Both the position numbers and the translations under genes were made by a program. Shown here one piece after another: positions 8,592 through 17,258 of a DNA stretch of 23,657 nt; positions within the stretch are counted from its first letter, which is position 1; the number at the start of each line of letters is the position of its first letter. Source of the DNA: JAZDLC01 sp043802345 (GTDB lineage Bacteria; Planctomycetota; B15-G4; JADJEK01); assembly GCA_043802345.1 (NCBI GenBank), contig JAZDLC010000454.1:1-23657 (forward strand). The letters are read 5' to 3'. The notes below the pieces were generated by a model that was given only the letters and a program-made list of their open reading frames with translations, did no database searches and was not told where the DNA came from.

Positions 8592-11321
8592 TCAGGACCC
8601 GTCCTCGCCCGCGATGATCTCCTCCTTCGCCGGAGGGATGTCGCGCGGAACTGACTCGAACGGTCCCTGGAAAACGGTGACTGCGCACGAAATCGCTTTC
8701 ATGTTCCTGGCTTTCTCCTGCAGCTTCTCGACGGCCGCCTCGAGGAGTTCCTTCCGCTTGACCTTGCTGCGCGCCTTCTTGGGGGCGTACCAGGTCTCCC
8801 GGACCTTCTCCTTCTTCCCGCGGAACATCTCATCCTTGTAGTGGACGAGCTCATGCTTCAGCACGTACCACCCCTCGTCCAGGAGTTCGTCCTCGCCCGT
8901 GGTGTCCCCGGCATTGCCGCGAATCTCCAGCAGCCAGGCCTGGCGCGCCGCGTCCTCTCCTGAAAGCAGCGCCGTCGTCCCAGCCTCGAGCCTGGCGCGG
9001 ATCTCCGCGGCCGGGACGTCACGCCCGTCGAAGCGGATGGGGATCCCCGTATCGAGCCAGAACTGCAGCTGCTCCGTGGTCATGTTGTCGTAGTAGTCGC
9101 TCGCCTGTTCGTTCTCCCTGGCGTACCGCATCATCTGCTGCGCGAACGTCGCAATCGCGGAGCGCTTGATGGCCTCGTTGATCTCGAGATGCGTGCTCGA
9201 CGTCTTTCTGGCCCATTGAGCGGCGGCGCTATCCCATGCTTCGTTGAAGCGGCGCCGAAAGAAGGCAAATTCGTCGGTGGTCATCGCGAGCCCCTCATTG
9301 GCGATGTGCGTGCCGAGCTCGGGGAGATAGATCTCGGTGGCGAGATCCTTCGGCTGCCTGGAGCGTCCCCCCTGCGAGTCGAGATACTCCCGGCGCAGCT
9401 TGTCGTAGACCCGGCGCATGCGGTGCTGGCCGACGATCTGTCCGGGTGAAAGGGCCACGGTCTGCCACGAGGTCCGCTCATCCATCCAGCCTTCGAGGGC
9501 GTCCCGCTTGCCGGCGTCCCAGTCCTCGTGGTAGGAGGATCTCAGGGAATGAAACGCGAAGTTCCCCCCCTCGTCCTTCCTGATGATCAGCTTGCCGTTG
9601 TTGAAGGTCCCCAGCTCGATCTTCTTCGCCGCGTCGAGATCTTCCTGTGTGAGAGGGACGCCGAGTTCGTCCATGAAGCAGCCGATGCCGGTCTCCTTCC
9701 CCTGCGAATCAACCCCACAGAACGCGCGGATCCCCTTCTGCTCGATCGCGCCGCTCTTGATACAGTTGACGATGTAATCTCCCGTGGCCTTGAACGCGAT
9801 CGCGCCGACCATTGTGGCGAAGGAGATCGTCCCATAGGCGGCCGCCGCCTTGCTCATCCCCATGGCGCTCATGGCGAGCGGAATTCCGTCGTAGAGCGCC
9901 ACCGAGGCGGCCGTTTCGACGAGCGCCTTGTTGAACTTGCTGTCGTCGCCACAGGTTCCGGCGTCCCACAGCGTCTTGGCCGTGTACAGCCAGCCGCCGA
10001 CACGGATCGCGGCATCCACCGGGTGCGCCTTGAGATACTGCGTGATCGACCAGTTGTCGAAGAAGCGCACGCCTGGCGGGAGTCTCTCGAACCCGGTCTC
10101 GACCAGGAACTCCCCAACGTCCTGGTACGGGTTGCGGCGCAGTTCGTCCATCACGGCGTCGCCGACCTCCTCGAGCCCCTCCTTGGCGACCGCCTTGTAC
10201 CCGTGTTTTTCGAAGTGGTAGATGGCGGCCGTGGAGTCGGCCAGGATCAGTTCGGCCCGTCCGCTCAGGCCGGAACGCAGGGCCTCATTGTAGGCGGCTC
10301 TTTGCGCCGACGCGACCTTCTGGACGACCTCGCGCTCGAACTTGCCGAAGGCGGGAATGAAGGCGCTCGGATTGGTGTCGGCCAGCGTCCGGAGCTGGGT
10401 GATGCGGAGCGCGTCGATGTTTTCTCCGACCTCGTTCAGCGCCTTCAGATACCGGTCAATGCACTTCTTCTTGACCAGGTGGGCCAGCGCCCCCCTGTTG
10501 ACGTTGATCTCGATCTGGCGGACGATGTCCGACACTTGGCCGAGGGCGAAGCCGCGCTGCCAGCCGCCCATCCTGAACGAACTTCCGACCGCCTCGAGCT
10601 GACGGTTGATGGCGCGCGCGAACTCGTCGGCATTGCCGAACTGAGCGCGGGTGATCCTGACGAGCTTGCCGTTTTGCATCGACAGGACGCTGCCGGTCTC
10701 GAGGATGTAGTCGTCGACGAAGCGAAGCCCGCTGTAGGTGCGGTGGAGGTCCGGGCGCAGCGCCACCTTGTTGAAGAGATCCTTGACCTGTCCGAGCGAC
10801 CGGGCGCCGAGGGTGGCATCGGCCTCGGCGATCACGAGGCGGGTCGCGGCCGCGAAGTCCTCGCCGAAGCAGCTCTCGGCGAGCTTGATATGCGCCTGCT
10901 TGGCCGCCGCCTCGGCGCGGCCGGCGTAGGTGACGTCGAAGTCGCTGGGCCGCGCCGTGGAGAGCCCCGCGAATTCCGGGTGGCCGGGTTGCTTGCCGAT
11001 CCGGATCATCGCGGCCTCTCCCTGCACCATGTGCTGGGTGCTGAAGGAGAGGTAGTCGTGCATGTTCTGCACCAGCCGGTTCTGGCGCTGGACCAGCACA
11101 TCGTCCACGGGCAGCTTGAGGCCGAGCTCATGAGCGTCGCGCAGGAGCCCCATCATCTGCCGGGTCTCGGAGCGGACCCAGGTGCCCTCGTACTGCAGCT
11201 GCGCCAGGGAATCGAGGATCTTGCCGAGGGCCTCCCTCTTGGCGTCGGCGGCGAAAGCCGGCGACGAAGCTGCGGCGAACAGGAGGATGAGAGAAAGGGA
11301 AATGTGCCCTGGTTTTCGCAT
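8592..11321 (-). CDS. large secreted protein with a C-terminal HELVH motif, unknown function
   Basis: The protein has 909 aa from ATG 11321, chosen because TAGGAGG lies 8 bases upstream and the next residues form a clean signal peptide (HISLSLILLFAAASSPAFA, cleavage after AFA). The frame stays open upstream to 11441, but that extension is not protein-like. The body is mostly helical and charged. Residues of about 478-515 form an Ala/Gly-rich hydrophobic stretch (IPLAMSAMGMSKAAAAYG, then ISFATMVGAIAF) that could enter a membrane. Near the C-terminus, VLKHELVHYKDE (about 820-831) holds an HExxH motif typical of zinc metalloproteases. No third ligand is obvious, so catalysis is unproven. I recognise no family. 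It is the first gene of an operon with the downstream lipoprotein. Confidence 0.75.
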   Translation of the reverse strand: MRKPGHISLSLILLFAAASSPAFAADAKREALGKILDSLAQLQYEGTWVRSETRQMMGLLRDAHELGLKLPVDDVLVQRQNRLVQNMHDYLSFSTQHMVQGEAAMIRIGKQPGHPEFAGLSTARPSDFDVTYAGRAEAAAKQAHIKLAESCFGEDFAAATRLVIAEADATLGARSLGQVKDLFNKVALRPDLHRTYSGLRFVDDYILETGSVLSMQNGKLVRITRAQFGNADEFARAINRQLEAVGSSFRMGGWQRGFALGQVSDIVRQIEINVNRGALAHLVKKKCIDRYLKALNEVGENIDALRITQLRTLADTNPSAFIPAFGKFEREVVQKVASAQRAAYNEALRSGLSGRAELILADSTAAIYHFEKHGYKAVAKEGLEEVGDAVMDELRRNPYQDVGEFLVETGFERLPPGVRFFDNWSITQYLKAHPVDAAIRVGGWLYTAKTLWDAGTCGDDSKFNKALVETAASVALYDGIPLAMSAMGMSKAAAAYGTISFATMVGAIAFKATGDYIVNCIKSGAIEQKGIRAFCGVDSQGKETGIGCFMDELGVPLTQEDLDAAKKIELGTFNNGKLIIRKDEGGNFAFHSLRSSYHEDWDAGKRDALEGWMDERTSWQTVALSPGQIVGQHRMRRVYDKLRREYLDSQGGRSRQPKDLATEIYLPELGTHIANEGLAMTTDEFAFFRRRFNEAWDSAAAQWARKTSSTHLEINEAIKRSAIATFAQQMMRYARENEQASDYYDNMTTEQLQFWLDTGIPIRFDGRDVPAAEIRARLEAGTTALLSGEDAARQAWLLEIRGNAGDTTGEDELLDEGWYVLKHELVHYKDEMFRGKKEKVRETWYAPKKARSKVKRKELLEAAVEKLQEKARNMKAISCAVTVFQGPFESVPRDIPPAKEEIIAGEDGS

Positions 11322-11517
11322 TTTCCGGCCTCCTACGCAGTGCATTCCCTCTTGCCGGCGGAACCGGCCAGGATTCGAGCAAAATCCGCGAGAAAACCCG
11401 GGGTTGGAAAATCGTCCAAAAATTTGATGTTTCTCCGTCACAAGGTGGCCTGCTCGTCGATCTAGGGAGTGGGCTCACGCTGCCCTGTCTGCCTGCCCGG
11501 AAACCCAAGGAATAGCC
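11322..11517. promoter_or_regulatory. divergent intergenic region, probable promoters
   Basis: These 196 bases separate two divergent genes and must carry both promoters. The centre, about 11380-11440, is locally AT-rich, with A- and T-runs unlike the flanks. It includes a short inverted repeat TTGGA...TCCAA with a 6-base spacer. A TAGGAGG serves the minus gene and AAGGA at about 11508 serves the plus gene. I could not assign convincing -35/-10 pairs. Confidence 0.5.
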
Positions 11518-12618
11518 ATGAAGCTCCTCTCCATCTCGCTGCTTGCCGCCCTGCTCGCCACCGCCTCGACCTCCAGCGCCGCCACTCTCGAGGTTCCGAA
11601 CCAGTATTCGACGATCCAGGCCGCCATCAACGCGGCGAACCCATACGACGTCATCGAGATCGGCGGGGGGGTCTACTACGAGGACCTGGTGATCAGCAAC
11701 AAGTCCCACCTGTCGCTCCGTCCCAAGGGGAGCGCTCAGGTAGTCGTGGACGCGGCCGGCGCGGGCGAGCCGCTCAACATCAACGGCGGCGCCATCAGCG
11801 GCATCCGCGTGAAGAAGATCACCTTCCGGAACACCGGCAACTCGCACGGGATCTACATCGGCAGTGCGGATGACGTGCGGATCGAGAAGTGCACCATCTC
11901 CACGGTCAACATGGACGGGGTCTATGTCGCCTACTGCAGTTCGACCGTGATCAAGAAGTGCACGATCATCAACCCTGGACGGCACGGCATCTACTCGCGA
12001 TACGGGGAAGTGCTGGCCACCAAGAACACGATCACCTATCCCACCACCAACGGGATCGTTCTCGCCGGCGGTTTGAACACCGCGAGTTCCAACACGATCA
12101 CGAGTCCCGGCGCCAACGGCATCGTGGTGGGGGACAACGTGGTCTACCAGACGAGCAATTTGATCCAGGACAACACGATCACTCTCGCGGGCGCGGACGG
12201 GATCGTGTGCCTGAACCGGGCGACCTACTGCACGATCACCAACAACGTCATCGGAAAGTGCCTGGACGATGGAATCGACCTCTTTCCGGACTCCGGATAC
12301 CATGAGGTCTTCGACAACCGCGCGAACCGTTGCAATGATTCAGGGATCCAGATCGAGTCGAACAGCAACTCCGTCAAGCGCAACGTCATCAAGAAGGCGG
12401 CTGTCGACGGCATCTACGTCGCGGCACACTCCGACTACAACCTCTTCGAGCAGAACACGGTCAAGAAGTGCCTGGCGGACGGCATCGACGTTGGGGGCGA
12501 CAACAACACGTTCCGCTTCAACAAGTCCACGAAGTCCGGCACCTACGATCTGAGAGACATCGCCGCCCCCTTCTCGAACAACTACGTCGGCAACACCTTC
12601 GGTACGGTCGCTCCCTGA
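11518..12618 (+). CDS. secreted right-handed parallel beta-helix protein
   Basis: The protein has 366 aa, with a signal peptide at residues 1-21 (LLSISLLAALLATASTSSA). Mature residues of about 25-45 (VPNQYSTIQAAINAANPYDV) match the typical entrance of pectate-lyase/NosD-type helices. About ten PbH1-like coils follow, each with N-T-I or C-T-I and a D/N-G-I-x-V/I turn (HGIYIGSADDVRIEKCTIST, NTITSPGANGIVVGDN, DGIDLFPDSGY, DGIYVAAHSDYN). The family binds or cleaves polysaccharides or serves in surface structures. I see no clear lyase catalytic triad. AAGGA precedes ATG 11518. A strong hairpin follows the stop, so it is probably a single-gene unit. Confidence 0.83.
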   Translation: MKLLSISLLAALLATASTSSAATLEVPNQYSTIQAAINAANPYDVIEIGGGVYYEDLVISNKSHLSLRPKGSAQVVVDAAGAGEPLNINGGAISGIRVKKITFRNTGNSHGIYIGSADDVRIEKCTISTVNMDGVYVAYCSSTVIKKCTIINPGRHGIYSRYGEVLATKNTITYPTTNGIVLAGGLNTASSNTITSPGANGIVVGDNVVYQTSNLIQDNTITLAGADGIVCLNRATYCTITNNVIGKCLDDGIDLFPDSGYHEVFDNRANRCNDSGIQIESNSNSVKRNVIKKAAVDGIYVAAHSDYNLFEQNTVKKCLADGIDVGGDNNTFRFNKSTKSGTYDLRDIAAPFSNNYVGNTFGTVAP

Positions 12619-12656
12619 CCCCCGAAAGACACTCCACAATCCCGGTTCCCAGCGCG

Positions 12657-12710
12657 CTGCGACCCCTCACTGGCATGAAATGGAATGTGAGGGGTCGCAG
12701 CCTTTCTCTG
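12657..12710 (+). terminator. strong hairpin after the beta-helix gene
   Basis: CTGCGACCCCTCAC (12657-12670) and GTGAGGGGTCGCAG (12687-12700) form a perfect 14-bp stem with a 16-base loop, followed by CCTTTCTC. It starts 38 bases after the stop at 12618. A related hairpin lies at 18564-18604 next to tRNA-Asp, so this may also be a dispersed element. Confidence 0.65.
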
Positions 12711-12820
12711 TGGTGAAGGTGACCGGTCCCCGTATCCTGCAGGCTTGCAGGCGACGGACGCCGCGCGTTCGGAAAACCGCCCACAATGGAACGCGGCCAC
12801 TCACTGAGTCGATTTCAACC

Positions 12821-14260
12821 ATGGCTTCTGAGCTTCAGCAGGCCTTCGACCCCGAGCGCTTTCGGGAGCAAGGCCACCAGATCGTCGACCTGCTGGCCGA
12901 CTTCCTCGGGAGGTCGCTCCAGAAGGAAGGCCTGCCGGTCCTCCCCGACATCGACCCTGAGGCGATGCTGAGCCGCTGGTCGGGGGAATTCCCGAGGAAG
13001 CCTGAACCATCCGGGCGCCTCGAGACGATCATCGGGCGCGTCCTTTCGGACTCCAACAATCTGCAGCACCCGCGGTACGTCGGACATCAATGCTGCACGA
13101 CCCTGCCGCTGGCCGCGGTGTGCGATCTCGTGGGCAGCTTCCTCAACAACGGGACCGCGATCTACGAGATGGGCCCGGTGAACGTGGCGATGGAGAAGAG
13201 GCTGGTCCAGTGGATGTGCGGCCTGGTCGGGTACGGAGAGGAGGCGGACGGCGTCTTCACCCACGGCGGCACGGTGGGAAACCTGACCGCCCTCCTCGCG
13301 GCGCGGCAGGCCAGGACGTCATACGACGTTTGGAAGCATGGCGTGGACTCGTCCCAGCCGCTCACGGTCCTGGTCCCAACGCAGTGCCACTACAGCGTCA
13401 CCAGGGCGGTGAGCGTCATGGGGCTCGGCGAGGACGCCGTCTCAGAGGTGCCGATGGACGACCGGTTTCACATGGATCTTGGGGCCGCGCGGGAGTGCTA
13501 CGAAGAGGCGGTCGAGCGGGGGCGCCAGGTGATCGCGATCGTCGGCAACGGCTGTTCAACCGCGACCGGCAGCTACGATCCCCTGGAGAAGATCGCCGAT
13601 TTCGCCGAGGAGCATGGCCTGTGGTTTCATGTGGACGGCGCGCACGGAGCCTCCGCCCTGCTCTCCGGCAAGTACCGTCATCTGCTCGACGGCCTCGACC
13701 GCGCGGATTCCCTGGTCTGGGACGCCCACAAGATGCTGATGACCCCGGCGCTCGCCACCGCCGTGCTGTTCAGGGACGGCGCCCACTCGTACCAGGCGTT
13801 CTCCCAGAAGGCCTCCTATCTGTTTGAGAAGGAGTCACGCGAGGAGTGGTACAACTTCGCCCACCGGACCATGGAATGCACCAAGAGCATGATGGGGATG
13901 AAGCTCTATGTCGCGCTGGCGGTGCTCGGAACAGATCTCTTCTCGGAGTTCGTGACCGCCTCCTACGATCTGACCGATGCGTTCGCCCGTGAGATTCAGG
14001 ACAGCCCGCACTTCGAACTCGCGGTCGAGCCCGAGAGCAACATCATCTGCTTCAGGTACCGGAAGCCCGGCGTGGAGGATCTGAACGCGCTGCAGCGGCA
14101 GATTCGCCGGAAAGTTCTTCAAGGCGAGCGGTTCTACCTGGTGCAGACCGATCTGGGCGGGCGACTGTACCTGCGCTGCACCCTGATCAACCCGAACACC
14201 ACGCTCGATGATCTGAAGGACCTCCTGGAGACGATCCGCGAGGCTGCGGCCGGACTGTGA
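12821..14260 (+). CDS. pyridoxal-phosphate-dependent group II decarboxylase
   Basis: The 480-aa enzyme belongs to the aromatic-amino-acid/glutamate/diaminobutyrate decarboxylase family and acts in the cytoplasm. Motifs include HPRYVGHQCCTTLP, THGGTVGNLTALLAARQ (residues 147-163, phosphate binding), HVDGAHGAS (Asp272 to the PLP ring nitrogen), and WDAHKMLMTP with Schiff-base Lys304. The C-terminal small domain with FYLVQTDLGGRLYLRCTLIN is complete. The substrate cannot be told from the sequence. A diaminobutyrate- or tyrosine/DOPA-type amino acid is possible. The frame is open back to 12680 through the upstream hairpin, but ATG 12821 (MASELQQAFDPERF) is where family similarity begins. Its ribosome site is weak. 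No functionally linked neighbour is visible. Confidence 0.9.
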   Translation: MASELQQAFDPERFREQGHQIVDLLADFLGRSLQKEGLPVLPDIDPEAMLSRWSGEFPRKPEPSGRLETIIGRVLSDSNNLQHPRYVGHQCCTTLPLAAVCDLVGSFLNNGTAIYEMGPVNVAMEKRLVQWMCGLVGYGEEADGVFTHGGTVGNLTALLAARQARTSYDVWKHGVDSSQPLTVLVPTQCHYSVTRAVSVMGLGEDAVSEVPMDDRFHMDLGAARECYEEAVERGRQVIAIVGNGCSTATGSYDPLEKIADFAEEHGLWFHVDGAHGASALLSGKYRHLLDGLDRADSLVWDAHKMLMTPALATAVLFRDGAHSYQAFSQKASYLFEKESREEWYNFAHRTMECTKSMMGMKLYVALAVLGTDLFSEFVTASYDLTDAFAREIQDSPHFELAVEPESNIICFRYRKPGVEDLNALQRQIRRKVLQGERFYLVQTDLGGRLYLRCTLINPNTTLDDLKDLLETIREAAAGL

Positions 14261-14421
14261 GCGTCAGCGGTCGGTCAAGACCGGCTCTTTTGGTCCTGGT
14301 TCGCACCGTCATGGGCCCAAAACGAGTGCCGCGCCGGTAACATAAGCGCGGCTTCCTGCTCGCGGGCAACGGGGCGCTCGGGAACGGGCTGCTCTCGGTC
14401 GTTCACCCTTTGGACACCTAC

Positions 14422-16980
14422 ATGATCCATCACTTGGTCGCTCTTCTCGTGTTCGCCACGCAGTTCAACTCCGCCCCCGCGGCCACCGATTGGGTCTCCA
14501 TGGGAACCGATTGTGCCTGCGTCTCCGCGGGAGACGTGGACGGGGACGGCTTCGCGGACGTCATCACCATCAACGGGAACCGGGACCTGTGCATGGCGCC
14601 GGCGGTGGGGGGCTTCAAGGCGGCGGGGTGGATCGCGGTCGCCTCCTCGATCCCGGCCGGAGAAGTCGGGATCCTGTGCGACGACTTCCTGCCCGCGAAC
14701 CCGGGGCTGGAGGTGGCGATCCTCTATGCCGACCATGCCGAACTTCGCTCGGGCTTCAACGAGGGCCGGCTCACGACCAACAAGCGCATCGATGCGCCTT
14801 CGGGGAGCACGCTTTCCGTCCCCGTGTCCGGCGCGAATGCCGCGCACGTGCGCACCGGCGACGGGGCACTGCTGCGGCTGACCGCGGAAGGTTTCGAACC
14901 CGCCGAGGAGGCTGAGGTCGCGCTCCACCCGGTTTCTCCTCCACCCTACGAGCCTGCTGCCCCGCCGCTCATCACCTTCCGGGCCGACGTTACCGGAGAG
15001 GGGATTCCGGACACCTTGACCGCCTTCACATGCAAGCGGCCTCACGCGCACGTCGTCGTCCGCATGGCCCCGGGACCCGCTGCCGGATCCGGGGACATGG
15101 ATACGGACGGGTTGTCCGATGACGAGGAACGGGAGATCGGCACCGATCCCCTGGACCGCGACACCGATGCCGACGGACTGCTCGATGGGTGGGAGGTCCA
15201 CGGCCTGCCGCGCGGCGTCGAGCTCGGCGACCGCATCGGGCTGTTCCAGAAGGGCGCCTCCGCCGCAGATTCCGAGGCGCGCCTCGACCCGCGGCGCCAG
15301 GATGTGCTTCTCCTGGTCAGCCTCTTCGAAGGGGTGGATCCCGCAGCCTTTGACGCGGAGATACCGCAGATCCAGAAGCTCTTCCGCGATCTGGACAGCA
15401 CCAACCGCGACGGATCACGCGGCTTGAGGGTCCACTTTCGCATCGACCCGGCCCGCATCCCGAAGGACGAGCAGGCCAAACCGTGGTGGGACCTCGGCAA
15501 TGCCCGCCTTCCGGCAAGGGAGCGGGGTCTGTTCCATTGGATGCAAGTCACTCCCTGGGGCGGAGGGCAATCGAGCGAAACCGGCGACATGGGAGGGGCC
15601 GGGTTCGGGCACGATGTCTTCGCCCACGAGTTCGGACACCAGCTCTCGCTGAGCCATACCGGAGATTCCGCCCCGGCCTGGTGCCCCCTCTACACGTCGC
15701 TCATGTCGTACGCCTTCTCCTACGGCTTTGATGGTGACCATGCCAAGATCCACTTCTCCGATGGCCGATTCCGGGGAGCGGATCTGAACGAGGCCGGGCT
15801 CGAGGAGCACCTTGCGTACCCCTACGCGCAGCTCGCGTATCTCGCCAAGGGGCCGTATCGCTTCACGCTGGCGGATGCCGGCGACGGGACGACGCTCATC
15901 GATTGGAATCACAACGGGAAGTTCGACGCGGGGTTGGTGCAGGCCGACATCAACTACGGCGGCTCGACCTACTGCGGCATCCGGCGCGAGCATGAGGCGA
16001 TCGGGTCGGCGCCCAGTCTGGCCTACGTCGGAGACACCTGTTTCCTGCTCGCGGCCGATCAGACGCGCGATCACCTCTGGCTGAAGTCCTGCGAGGGGGG
16101 TGAGCAGTGGTCCGAGAAGCGCCTGATCGCCAACTCCGGCACGGAGCGTGAGCCGGTTCTCGTGGGCGGCCCCGACCACGGCCTCGTCTTCCACCACCAT
16201 CTCTACGGATGGCATGTCACGCGCTTCGACGCGAAGAGCGTGGGCGCGCCGGTCAAGATTCCCGACCTGCCCGCGTACGATCTGAACGCATGCCCCGTCG
16301 GCGACAGGGTCCTGCTCGTCTCCCGCCGCGACGACAACCAGCTCGAGGCGCGCTGGCTCTCGTTCGAAAACGGCGATCCCGCCGCGCCCCGGGTGACTTC
16401 AGCCCAGACGATGGAAACGCGCTCCCTGGTCACGCCGGGGCTCGCCGTCGATCCCGGGGACGGCCGGCTGCTGCTGGTCACCTCGATGGACAACTCACAT
16501 GGGGCCGTCTATTGCATGCGTGTCACCCGGGCGCGGATCCAGGGCGACCGGCTGTGGGAGCAGGAGACGCTGTGGACCCGCGGCGAGGCCTCCGGCAATG
16601 GCTGCTGTTCCCGGCCAGTAGTGGCGTTCAACGGAGACGGACAGCTGACTATCTTTCACCAGGGGGGACCCGACGCCGCCGGACAGATGATCGCCTATCG
16701 CACCTCCAGGGTCGGCAGCCTGGAGCTCGACGAGGGGTGGCTCACGTGCATGCTCTACGATGTCTGGACGCGCTCGCGCGTCCCCGTCGGGTTCGCGAGC
16801 GGACCCCAGGGCGCCATCTTCGCCTACCGCTGGGACGCCGGCGGCGAGCACATCAACTGGCTGGCCACCGCTCACTGCGGCTTCGGGATCGACACCGAAC
16901 CGATGCGTGACTTCAATGACGGCGAGAAGGTCTCCCGCTGGGGCATCCGGCATTCGATCCTGAACATGCGGGCGGACTGA
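14422..16980 (+). CDS. secreted metzincin-like protease with Ca-binding repeats and a C-terminal propeller-like region
   Basis: The protein has 852 aa from ATG 14422. An in-frame TTG at 14410 is less likely. The signal peptide ends about residue 20 (FNSAPAA). An FG-GAP-like stretch follows (SAGDVDGDGFADVITI). Near residues 225-262 is a thrombospondin type-3 Ca-binding run (DMDTDGLSDDEEREIGTDPL, then DRDTDADGLLDGWEV). The catalytic part has HEFGHQLSLSH (His402, Glu403, His406, His412), the metzincin zinc site with Ser in place of the usual Gly, and a Met-turn SLMSYAF with Met428. Residues of about 520-850 are beta-rich repeating segments (SAPSLAYVGDTCFLLAAD, EPVLVGGPDHGLVFHHH), resembling a propeller. 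It probably degrades extracellular protein. The last 109 bases overlap an antisense cysteine-rich frame. Confidence 0.83.
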   Translation: MIHHLVALLVFATQFNSAPAATDWVSMGTDCACVSAGDVDGDGFADVITINGNRDLCMAPAVGGFKAAGWIAVASSIPAGEVGILCDDFLPANPGLEVAILYADHAELRSGFNEGRLTTNKRIDAPSGSTLSVPVSGANAAHVRTGDGALLRLTAEGFEPAEEAEVALHPVSPPPYEPAAPPLITFRADVTGEGIPDTLTAFTCKRPHAHVVVRMAPGPAAGSGDMDTDGLSDDEEREIGTDPLDRDTDADGLLDGWEVHGLPRGVELGDRIGLFQKGASAADSEARLDPRRQDVLLLVSLFEGVDPAAFDAEIPQIQKLFRDLDSTNRDGSRGLRVHFRIDPARIPKDEQAKPWWDLGNARLPARERGLFHWMQVTPWGGGQSSETGDMGGAGFGHDVFAHEFGHQLSLSHTGDSAPAWCPLYTSLMSYAFSYGFDGDHAKIHFSDGRFRGADLNEAGLEEHLAYPYAQLAYLAKGPYRFTLADAGDGTTLIDWNHNGKFDAGLVQADINYGGSTYCGIRREHEAIGSAPSLAYVGDTCFLLAADQTRDHLWLKSCEGGEQWSEKRLIANSGTEREPVLVGGPDHGLVFHHHLYGWHVTRFDAKSVGAPVKIPDLPAYDLNACPVGDRVLLVSRRDDNQLEARWLSFENGDPAAPRVTSAQTMETRSLVTPGLAVDPGDGRLLLVTSMDNSHGAVYCMRVTRARIQGDRLWEQETLWTRGEASGNGCCSRPVVAFNGDGQLTIFHQGGPDAAGQMIAYRTSRVGSLELDEGWLTCMLYDVWTRSRVPVGFASGPQGAIFAYRWDAGGEHINWLATAHCGFGIDTEPMRDFNDGEKVSRWGIRHSILNMRAD

Positions 16981-17180
16981 GTCGATGGGCCGCGGTCGGG
17001 GCACTCCCACGTGATGCCGTTGCAGGTCATGCCCCAACTGTTCTCGTCGAGGCACTTCTGGCAGATGCGGAAGCCGCAGGGACAGCCGTGGGAGAAGCCG
17101 GTGTCTTGCCGGCAAGCGCTGCAGTGGGCGCTGCCGAGCTTTCTGCGGCGCCAGTTCGAACGTGTACGGTGCCGCGACAC
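16872..17180 (-). CDS. cysteine-rich zinc-ribbon-like small protein or gene remnant
   Basis: The 102-aa frame has its first possible start (GTG 17180) inside the palindromic element. Residues 20-64 look like real protein: CSACRQ, then CPCGFRICQKCLDEN, then WGMTCNGITWECPDRG. The spaced cysteines are Cys20, 23, 33, 35, 40, 43, 53 and 60. The last pair would be CPDCG in an intact ribbon but reads CPDRG, so one ligand is lost. The residues before 18 and after about 70 look random, and the end overlaps the 3' part of the convergent protease gene. I infer the 3' half of a small zinc-binding protein whose upstream part was removed when the palindrome arrived. It could instead be a short functional gene. 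Family unknown. Confidence 0.45.
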   Translation of the reverse strand: MSRHRTRSNWRRRKLGSAHCSACRQDTGFSHGCPCGFRICQKCLDENSWGMTCNGITWECPDRGPSTQSARMFRIECRMPQRETFSPSLKSRIGSVSIPKPQ

Positions 17181-17258
17181 TTTCCACCGGATTCACCCGG
17201 TTCCTTGGACTGGCGGGAGCGGCATGAATCCGGAGGAAACTGCCGCGGCACCGTACAC
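17162..17258. repeat. 97-bp imperfect palindrome, REP/MITE-like element
   Basis: Arms 17162-17195 and 17225-17258 are 34 bases each and inverted, with 31 of 34 positions pairing. The outer 15 bases (GTGTACGGTGCCGCG) are perfect. A 29-base spacer separates them. The element has no gene. Such structures are typical of REP-type repeats mobilised by RAYT transposases, or of miniature inverted-repeat elements. It interrupts the AbiEii reading frame exactly at its outer edge. Confidence 0.75.

Noticed and set aside
11322..11441. N-terminal extension of the 909-aa protein
   Set aside because: It would bury the signal peptide, and the strong TAGGAGG is placed for ATG 11321.
9528..11465. 645-codon open frame on the plus strand
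   Set aside because: It lies antisense to the 909-aa secreted protein gene, which has a signal peptide and a strong Shine-Dalgarno. The plus-strand translation is Asp/Arg/Gly/Leu-rich with no domain features, as expected for a GC-rich shadow frame.
11128..12303. 391-codon minus-strand frame across the divergent promoter region
   Set aside because: It crosses two well-supported genes and their shared promoter region. Its sequence is Val/Asp/Arg-rich noise.
12680..12820. N-terminal extension of the decarboxylase
   Set aside because: It would begin inside the terminator-like hairpin, and its residues are not family-like. ATG 12821 begins the conserved sequence.
16495..17258. Continuation of the AbiEii frame beyond the palindrome
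   Set aside because: The frame stays open, but the residues after position 47 are Arg/Pro/His-rich shadow sequence, first through the palindrome and then antisense to the protease gene. No nucleotidyltransferase motifs appear.
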